Virus record (IMG/VR): IMGVR_UViG_3300044710_000031
Location: 1 to 32,602 of that record
Origin: a virus
Direction: 5' to 3' (one strand)
Length of the DNA stretch: 32,602 nucleotides
Below are positions 27,922 through 32,602 of the stretch, in pieces (position 1 is the stretch's first letter; the number at the start of each line of letters is the position of its first letter). The notes below the pieces were generated by a model. That model saw nothing but the letters and a program-made list of their open reading frames with translations, was not told where the DNA came from and made no database searches. A program made the translations under genes and the position numbers.

Positions 27922-28338
27922 TTGGCGAAGATAAGCGGCCTGGGCGCGACCATCGACGTGGCCGACAGCGGGGGCACCAGCCGGACCATCAGCGACGACA
28001 TCACCGACTTCACGCTGGCGACCCCGGTGGCGCTGCAGGATGTCACCGGGGTTGACGTGAGCGCGCACCAGAAGCTGGCGCTGCTCCGTGACCTCACCGA
28101 GTCCTTCAAGGGGACGTGCAACTTCGCCGCGAACATGAGCCACGCTGTGTTCTCGACGATCACGACCTCGCCGAACAACAGGGCGACGTCGATCTACCCG
28201 ACAGCATCCGGCTCGACGCCGGTAATGACGGCCAACCTGTTGTTCTCGGCGTACAACCTCACCCGCGGGGCCGACGGGTCGCTGACGTTCCAGGCGGACG
28301 GCACGCTCGCCGACGGCGCGGTGCCGACGTGGGCGTGA
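27922..28338 (+). CDS. Tail tube-like protein 2
   Basis: A 138-residue protein starting at TTG 27922; GAGAGGG lies upstream, and no in-frame ATG or GTG is nearer. The sequence is typical of siphovirus tail tube proteins: 'MAKISGLGATIDVADSGGTSRTISDDITDFTLATPVALQDVTGVDVSAHQKLALLRDLTESFKGTCNF' with 'LFSAYNLTRGADGSLTFQADGTLADG'. It is shorter and without the added C-terminal domain of protein 1, and is probably the main tube subunit. The TTG start could reduce its translation, which is surprising for an abundant protein. Confidence 0.75.
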   Translation: MAKISGLGATIDVADSGGTSRTISDDITDFTLATPVALQDVTGVDVSAHQKLALLRDLTESFKGTCNFAANMSHAVFSTITTSPNNRATSIYPTASGSTPVMTANLLFSAYNLTRGADGSLTFQADGTLADGAVPTWA

Positions 28339-28772
28339 CTCCGGCGGACGGCTTCGAGGCGCCGGGCACCGGCAGCATCCTGGACTTCACCGGCACCAAG
28401 TACGAGGGCCTCGAGGTCACCGTCGACTCGGTGCCGATCGGGATGCTGACCGACATCATGGAGAGCTACTCGGGGCTCACCGCCGAGAACGTCGATCTCC
28501 AGGCCGCCGCGCCCGCCATCATGACGCTGCTCAAGCAGTTCGGCGACGTCCTCGAGTCGTGGAACGTCACCCGCCGCGGCGAGCCGGTGCCCGCGGACTA
28601 CGAGGGCCTGCGGAAGCTGGACACCCATTTCGTGCTGGCGATCATCGGCGCGTGGCTGACCGGAACCACCGGGGCTGGCGATGAGCTGGGAAAAGGCTCG
28701 CCATCTGGCGGGACCTCGGGGGCGGCACAAGAAGCGATGGCGGCCATGTCGAAAAGCCTGCCGAGCTCGTAA
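28335..28772 (+). CDS. Tail assembly chaperone, short form
   Basis: GTG 28335 to TAA 28772, 145 residues (GTGA overlap with the tube gene). 'ILDFTGTKYEGLEVTVDSVPIGMLTDIMESYSGLT', 'AAAPAIMTLLKQFGDVLESWNVTRRGEPVPADYEGLRKLDTHFVLAIIGAWLTGTTG' is the usual N-terminal chaperone domain upstream of tape measure genes. The product (lambda gpG equivalent) coats the tape measure protein during tail assembly. A slippery heptamer at 28688-28694 allows a longer product. Confidence 0.85.
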   Translation: MTPADGFEAPGTGSILDFTGTKYEGLEVTVDSVPIGMLTDIMESYSGLTAENVDLQAAAPAIMTLLKQFGDVLESWNVTRRGEPVPADYEGLRKLDTHFVLAIIGAWLTGTTGAGDELGKGSPSGGTSGAAQEAMAAMSKSLPSS

Positions 28773-28924
28773 CAGCGGAGATCGTGATCGGCCTCTGCGA
28801 CCGGTGGCACTGCCCGCCGTCGCAGGTGCTGGCCGAGGACGCCCGGGTGCTGCGGCTTCTCGATATCTACCGGCAGGGACACCGTGAAGACGGCGAGGAC
28901 GAGGAGGGAGGTGAGGACGGCTAG
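28335..28924 (+). CDS. Tail assembly chaperone, -1 frameshift product (gpGT type)
   Basis: Join of 28335-28694 and 28694-28924, 196 residues. After a -1 slip on GGGAAAA, translation continues RLAIWRDLGGG and later 'VEKPAELVTAEIVIGLCDRWHCPPSQVLAEDARVLRLLDIYRQGHR', which has clear protein character in the shifted frame and ends at TAG 28922-28924. The ratio of short to long forms normally sets tail chaperone balance. The shifted frame has no convincing own start, which supports frameshift expression. Confidence 0.88.
28688..28694 (+). promoter_or_regulatory. Programmed -1 ribosomal frameshift slippery site
   Basis: G GGA AAA in the chaperone frame, a canonical X-XXY-YYZ heptamer. It occupies the standard place for such signals near the end of the first chaperone ORF. 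Confidence 0.88.
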
Positions 28925-31410
28925 TGGGTGCCGACAACTACGTCCGCCTGTCCATCCGGGCAGACGACACCGCCAAGCCGGACCTCACCGAGCTCAAGGC
29001 GAAACTCGACGAGCTGAAGAACCAGATCGCCACGGCCCGCGCCAACGTGGATAGCGCCGACGCCGACGCCAAGCTCACCGACCTGGACGCGAAGCTGGAG
29101 GCCATCTCCAAGAAGGTTGCCTCGCCGCGGATCGACATGGCGGGCGCATCTAAGGCGCTGGCGCAGCTCACCGCCGTCGAGGCCGCCATGAACCACCTGG
29201 ACGACAAGTCGCAGGATGACGGCAAGAAGGCGGGCACGGCGTTCAGCGACGGGTTCGGCTCCGGTCTGGGCGACCTGTCGAGCAAGCTGGGCGGTTCCGG
29301 TCTCGGCCAGAAAGCGGCCGACGCCGGGGCGCAGGACGGCGGGTTCTTCCATAACAGTTTCGTGACGACGGTGCTGGGCGGCCTGGCGGGGACGCTGGTC
29401 ACCGGTGTCTCGTCGGCGCTGGCCGTGCTGCCCGCCCTCGGCGCGGTCGCCGGTGTCGGCATGGTCGGCGCCCTCGGCGCGGTCGTGGCCAGCAAGATCC
29501 CGGGCGTCGCGGCGGAGTTCTCCAAGTTCGGCTCGCAGGTAATGGGCACCCTGGAGACGGCGGTCAAGCCGCTGGTTCCGTTCATCACCTCGGCCCTGAA
29601 GCAGCTCAGCTCGTTTGTCTCGCAGATCGAGCCGCTGCTGTCGGGCATGTTTAAGACGGTCGGCCCGATGCTCCAGCCGCTGATCTACGGGCTGGAAGGG
29701 CTCGTCGGCGGCCTGCTGCCCGGACTCACCGCGATCCTCAAGGCGGCGATGCCCGCCATGCAGGCATTCGCGGGCATCCTCGGCGGCCTCGGAACCAGCC
29801 TCGGCGGCCTGTTTTCCGCCATGGCCCCGGCGGTCGCCGCCAGCGCGACGGCGCTGAAGGCGCTGTTCTCCATCCTCGGCGGCCTGCTGCCGGTCATCGG
29901 GCAGATCGCCGGGACGATGGCGCACCTGCTCGCCCCGATCCTGTCAACCGTCGCCAGCCTGTTCACGCAGATGGGGCCGGTGATCTCCGGGATAGCGACG
30001 ATCTTCGGGCAGTTCGCGAAGGCGTTCCTCATCAACCTGGCAGGCGGCATGGAAGCAGTCGTCGGGCTCGTCCGGGCACTCACGCCCGCCTTCCATACCC
30101 TTGCCGTGGTCCTCGGCCAGGTCTTCAACCTGATGAACAACCGCGGGGTGTTCAACGACATCGAGGATGCGATCGAGGGGCTGGTCGGCCCGATCGGGAA
30201 GCTGATCACCGCCCTGGTGTCCGGGCTGGCGCCGGTCATCCCGCCGCTGATCAACGTCCTCGGGTCGCTGGCCGGGATCCTGCAGAGCTCACTGGTGTCC
30301 GCAGTGACAGCCCTGGCTCCCATCCTGGAGCATGCCGTCACACTGGTGGCGCTACTGCTGGCGGGACTGCTGCCGCTGCTGCCCGCCGTCACGAAGATCG
30401 CCGGGGCGCTGATGGGCGGCCTGGTGCAGGCCCTGCAGGAGATGCTGCCTGCGATTAACGGGCTGCTGACCGCCCTGATGCCGCTCGTGCCGGTTATCAC
30501 CAAGGTGGCCGTGATCCTCGCGGACCTGCTCGCCGCCGGGCTGTCGGCCGTCATGCCGCTGCTGGCGCGGCTGGCGCCGTTCATCCTCGTGATCGTCGCC
30601 GCGGTCAAGGCGTGGTCGATCGCGCAGGCCATCCTCGACGTGGCACTGAACGCCAACCCGATCGGCGCGATCATCCTCGGGATCGTCGCCCTGATCGGCG
30701 TCGTCGTGGAGATCGTCAAGCACTGGTCCGACCTGGAAAAGGCGGCGAAGATCGCGTTCACCGCGGTGAAAAATGCGGTCGCCGACGCGCTCGACTGGAT
30801 CCGGGGCCACTGGCCGCTGCTGCTGGGGATCTTGACGGGGCCGATCGGCCTCGCAGAGGCGCTCATCGCCATGCACTGGCGGCAGATCCTCTCCGGCGCC
30901 GAGTCGATGGTCCACGGCGTCACGTCGTGGTTCGAGAATCTCGGCACCGACATCATCGCCATCGTCGACCATCTGGCGAGCGACCTGTTCAGCGCGGGTG
31001 CGCGGATCATCTCTTACCTGGCGCACGGCATCACGTCGGCGGCCGGGGATGTGACGGGCGCGATTGGCGGCGTGATCAACGAGGTCAAGAGCTACCTGCC
31101 GTTCAGCCCGGCGAAAAAGGGCCCGCTGTCGGGTGCCGGGGCGCCGCAGAACTCGGGCCGCAGCATCGCCCGCCAGATCGCGCAGGGCCTCACCGGCGGC
31201 GTATCGGATGTGTCCGCGGCGATGGAGCGGGTGACGGGCGCGATCGGCGCCGGGGGCCGCGGCGGCTACGGCGGCGGGGCGGCCGGCGGCGCGCAGGTGC
31301 TCATCATCCGCCTGGAGGGCAACGGCGATCCGTTCATCCGTGCATTGAGGAACTACATCCGGGTCAAGGGCGGCAACGTCCAGCAGGTCCTCGGACAGGG
31401 AGCAGGCTGA
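28924..31410 (+). CDS. Tape measure protein
   Basis: An 828-residue protein from GTG 28924, overlapping the chaperone stop by one base. The N-terminal 90 residues form a coiled coil ('LTELKAKLDELKNQIATARANVDSADADAKLTDLDAKLEAISKK'). Long hydrophobic and Gly/Ala/Leu helices follow (about 140-640), including several 'LLPVIGQIAGTMAHLLAPIL'-like amphipathic repeats and likely membrane segments around 150-190 and 545-600. The C terminus ends in 'SYLPFSPAKKGPLSGAGA', a well-known tape measure element. It sets tail length and probably helps DNA cross the host membrane. The size suggests a tail of roughly 120 nm by the usual 0.15 nm per residue rule. Confidence 0.96.
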   Translation: MGADNYVRLSIRADDTAKPDLTELKAKLDELKNQIATARANVDSADADAKLTDLDAKLEAISKKVASPRIDMAGASKALAQLTAVEAAMNHLDDKSQDDGKKAGTAFSDGFGSGLGDLSSKLGGSGLGQKAADAGAQDGGFFHNSFVTTVLGGLAGTLVTGVSSALAVLPALGAVAGVGMVGALGAVVASKIPGVAAEFSKFGSQVMGTLETAVKPLVPFITSALKQLSSFVSQIEPLLSGMFKTVGPMLQPLIYGLEGLVGGLLPGLTAILKAAMPAMQAFAGILGGLGTSLGGLFSAMAPAVAASATALKALFSILGGLLPVIGQIAGTMAHLLAPILSTVASLFTQMGPVISGIATIFGQFAKAFLINLAGGMEAVVGLVRALTPAFHTLAVVLGQVFNLMNNRGVFNDIEDAIEGLVGPIGKLITALVSGLAPVIPPLINVLGSLAGILQSSLVSAVTALAPILEHAVTLVALLLAGLLPLLPAVTKIAGALMGGLVQALQEMLPAINGLLTALMPLVPVITKVAVILADLLAAGLSAVMPLLARLAPFILVIVAAVKAWSIAQAILDVALNANPIGAIILGIVALIGVVVEIVKHWSDLEKAAKIAFTAVKNAVADALDWIRGHWPLLLGILTGPIGLAEALIAMHWRQILSGAESMVHGVTSWFENLGTDIIAIVDHLASDLFSAGARIISYLAHGITSAAGDVTGAIGGVINEVKSYLPFSPAKKGPLSGAGAPQNSGRSIARQIAQGLTGGVSDVSAAMERVTGAIGAGGRGGYGGGAAGGAQVLIIRLEGNGDPFIRALRNYIRVKGGNVQQVLGQGAG

Positions 31411-32602
31411 TGACGTTCACGATCCCGCCGGGTAACAAGGTCGCGGGCGAGTCGGGTTTCGTGTCCGACATCAACGACGCTTACGCGGCGCTGGCCGCGG
31501 TGGCGGGCATCAACGTGCTGAATGCCGCTTATGCGGGCGGCGCGGACCCGACGGGGGCCACGGACAGCACGGCAGCGATCAACGCGGCGCTGACCACCGC
31601 GTCGGCCGGGGATGTCGTCTGCCTGCCACCCGGGACGTACACCGTGTCGTCGCCGCTGACCGTACCGCCGGGGGTGCGGCTGGCGGGGCCGGGACTGTAT
31701 ATCAACGTCCAGACCACGATCGGCTCGCGGGCGGGCGCGATCATCGCCCCGTCGGGCAGCTTCTCGGGCACGGAGGTCATCTACGTCCCCGACGAGACCG
31801 CAGGCGGCTGGAGCGGCGCGGCGCAGAACAGCGCGATCACCGGCATCACGATTGACTGCACGTCCAGCCCGGCGTCGGTCGACGCCATCCGGGTGTACGG
31901 CGCGGTCGACGGCCTGGTCATCAGCGACGTCAACATCGTTCGGCCGACCGGCTGGGGGCTCAATGTCCTGCCGGACGGCAGCAACTTCGCGGACCTGCTG
32001 AAGGTCTTCCGGACGATCATCAACTTCAACGGCACCGGCGGCATCAGCCTGAGCCACTGCCCGGACAGCACGTTCACCGACGTGTACGTGCTCGGCGGCA
32101 CCAGCGGCGGGGACTGCTGGGCGATCACGCCTGGCGGCAACACCCACCTGATCGGATGCCGCGCCGAGAATGCCGGCGGCAACGGGTTCAACCTGAACGG
32201 CAACGGCGGCTACGGGCAGGTCACGCTCACCGGCTGCTCATCGAACCTGGTGGGCAAGAACGGCATCCTGATCAACGGCACCGGCGCGGTCATCGTGACC
32301 GGTGGCTACCACAACGGGGCGGGCCAGTCGGGCACCGGCTATGCGGCGATCGCTGTCGAGTCCCAGCTGTACCCGGTGATCATCAACGGCGTGAACACGA
32401 CGTGCGCGCTGAATGGCTCCAGCGTCAACGGCCCGACCTACGGTCTGGCGGTGACCAGTTCCAGCAAGTACGTGTCTGCGGCCCGCTCGCTACTGTGGGG
32501 CGCAACCGCCGCCGCCTACGACGACGGCAGCAACACCGACTGCTTCTACGGGCGCGACAACCTGCTGATCACCGGTACGCAGTCCGCTCCGGCGCCGAAC
32601 GT
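31410..32602 (+). CDS. Beta-helix tail spike / pectate-lyase-like protein (partial)
   Basis: ATG 31410 (TGATG overlap with the tape measure stop); the frame is open to the window edge (397 codons). After an N-terminal adaptor ('FTIPPGNKVAGESGFVSDINDAYAALAAV'), 'GADPTGATDSTAAINAALTTASAGDVVCLPPGTYTVSSPLTVPPGVRLAGPG' is the standard entry of right-handed parallel beta-helix proteins. Rungs follow ('NSAITGITIDC', 'VDGLVISDVNIVRPTGWGLNV', 'NGTGGISLSHCPDSTFTDVYVLGG', 'NTHLIGCRAENAGGNGFNL', 'VTLTGCSSNLVGKNGILINGTGAVIVTGG'). Such proteins bind and often cleave host surface polysaccharide. The C-terminal part is beyond the edge. Placed directly after the tape measure, without the usual distal tail proteins in between. 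Confidence 0.9.
   Translation, partial: MTFTIPPGNKVAGESGFVSDINDAYAALAAVAGINVLNAAYAGGADPTGATDSTAAINAALTTASAGDVVCLPPGTYTVSSPLTVPPGVRLAGPGLYINVQTTIGSRAGAIIAPSGSFSGTEVIYVPDETAGGWSGAAQNSAITGITIDCTSSPASVDAIRVYGAVDGLVISDVNIVRPTGWGLNVLPDGSNFADLLKVFRTIINFNGTGGISLSHCPDSTFTDVYVLGGTSGGDCWAITPGGNTHLIGCRAENAGGNGFNLNGNGGYGQVTLTGCSSNLVGKNGILINGTGAVIVTGGYHNGAGQSGTGYAAIAVESQLYPVIINGVNTTCALNGSSVNGPTYGLAVTSSSKYVSAARSLLWGATAAAYDDGSNTDCFYGRDNLLITGTQSAPAPN

Noticed and set aside
29685-31010. Minus-strand ORF of 441 codons opposite the tape measure gene
   Set aside because: Composition (Ser, Ala, Ile, Thr) mirrors the antisense of repetitive tape measure codons; no start signal.
1-32602. tRNA, rRNA or integrase/attachment site
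   Set aside because: No cloverleaf, rRNA segment, integrase motif or att-like core could be recognised by eye.

Overview
The window looks like part of a tailed-phage (siphovirus) genome or prophage of a high-GC actinobacterium. Codon third positions are strongly G/C, and GTG and TTG starts are common. Almost every gene is on the plus strand, with 1-4 bp stop/start overlaps, and the recognisable families are typical of actinophages (YqaJ/RecT, DUF3310, DUF2303, IS110-type Tnp domain, HK97-type head module, frameshifted tail chaperone). No integrase, repressor, lysis gene, DNA polymerase or tRNA is visible. Genes continue past both edges.

Left part (1-12.6 kb): recombination and early genes. 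A YqaJ-type exonuclease end and RecT are followed by a DUF3310 protein, small ORFs, a DUF2303 (YfdQ-like) protein and the short N-terminal part of a replication-initiator-like protein. Then comes about 370 bp without a convincing gene that looks like a replication origin: two clusters of 12-bp iterons, a perfect DnaA box, a 12-bp palindrome and an AT-rich stretch. A zinc-knuckle protein and a run of small accessory genes follow. Two of these genes appear broken: a frameshifted small protein near 5.2 kb, and a DNA methyltransferase with a deletion and frameshift near 7.62 kb.

The most unusual structure is at 8535-8883. Six consecutive stem-loops each have a perfect 9-13 bp stem, a loop of 30-34 nt and a short GCARGA-like linker, repeating about every 58 nt. 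The stem sequences all differ yet pair perfectly (covariation), while a core CGRYNCCCA lies at a fixed place in every loop. The core changes reading phase between units, so it is conserved as nucleic acid and not as peptide. The array lies at the front of an ORF for a stand-alone IS110-type Tnp/helix-hairpin-helix protein that lacks the DEDD nuclease domain. Since IS110 recombinases use structured bridge RNAs, a phage-domesticated RNA-protein system is an attractive but unproven reading.

Middle (12.3-15.1 kb): packaging. An HNH endonuclease, a 181-bp gap (candidate cos region, with two ArgR-box-like sites) and a terminase small subunit read rightward. The terminase large subunit is inverted, and is the only convincing minus-strand gene. 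A divergent promoter region follows.

Right part (14.8-32.6 kb): structural genes. These are a portal, a ClpP-type maturation protease carrying DnaJ-type zinc motifs, two different HK97-fold capsid genes sharing a 48-bp identical segment, a DUF4082 structural protein, head-tail connectors, two tail-tube-like proteins, a tail chaperone with a canonical -1 slippery site (GGGAAAA), the tape measure protein and a beta-helix tail spike cut by the right edge.
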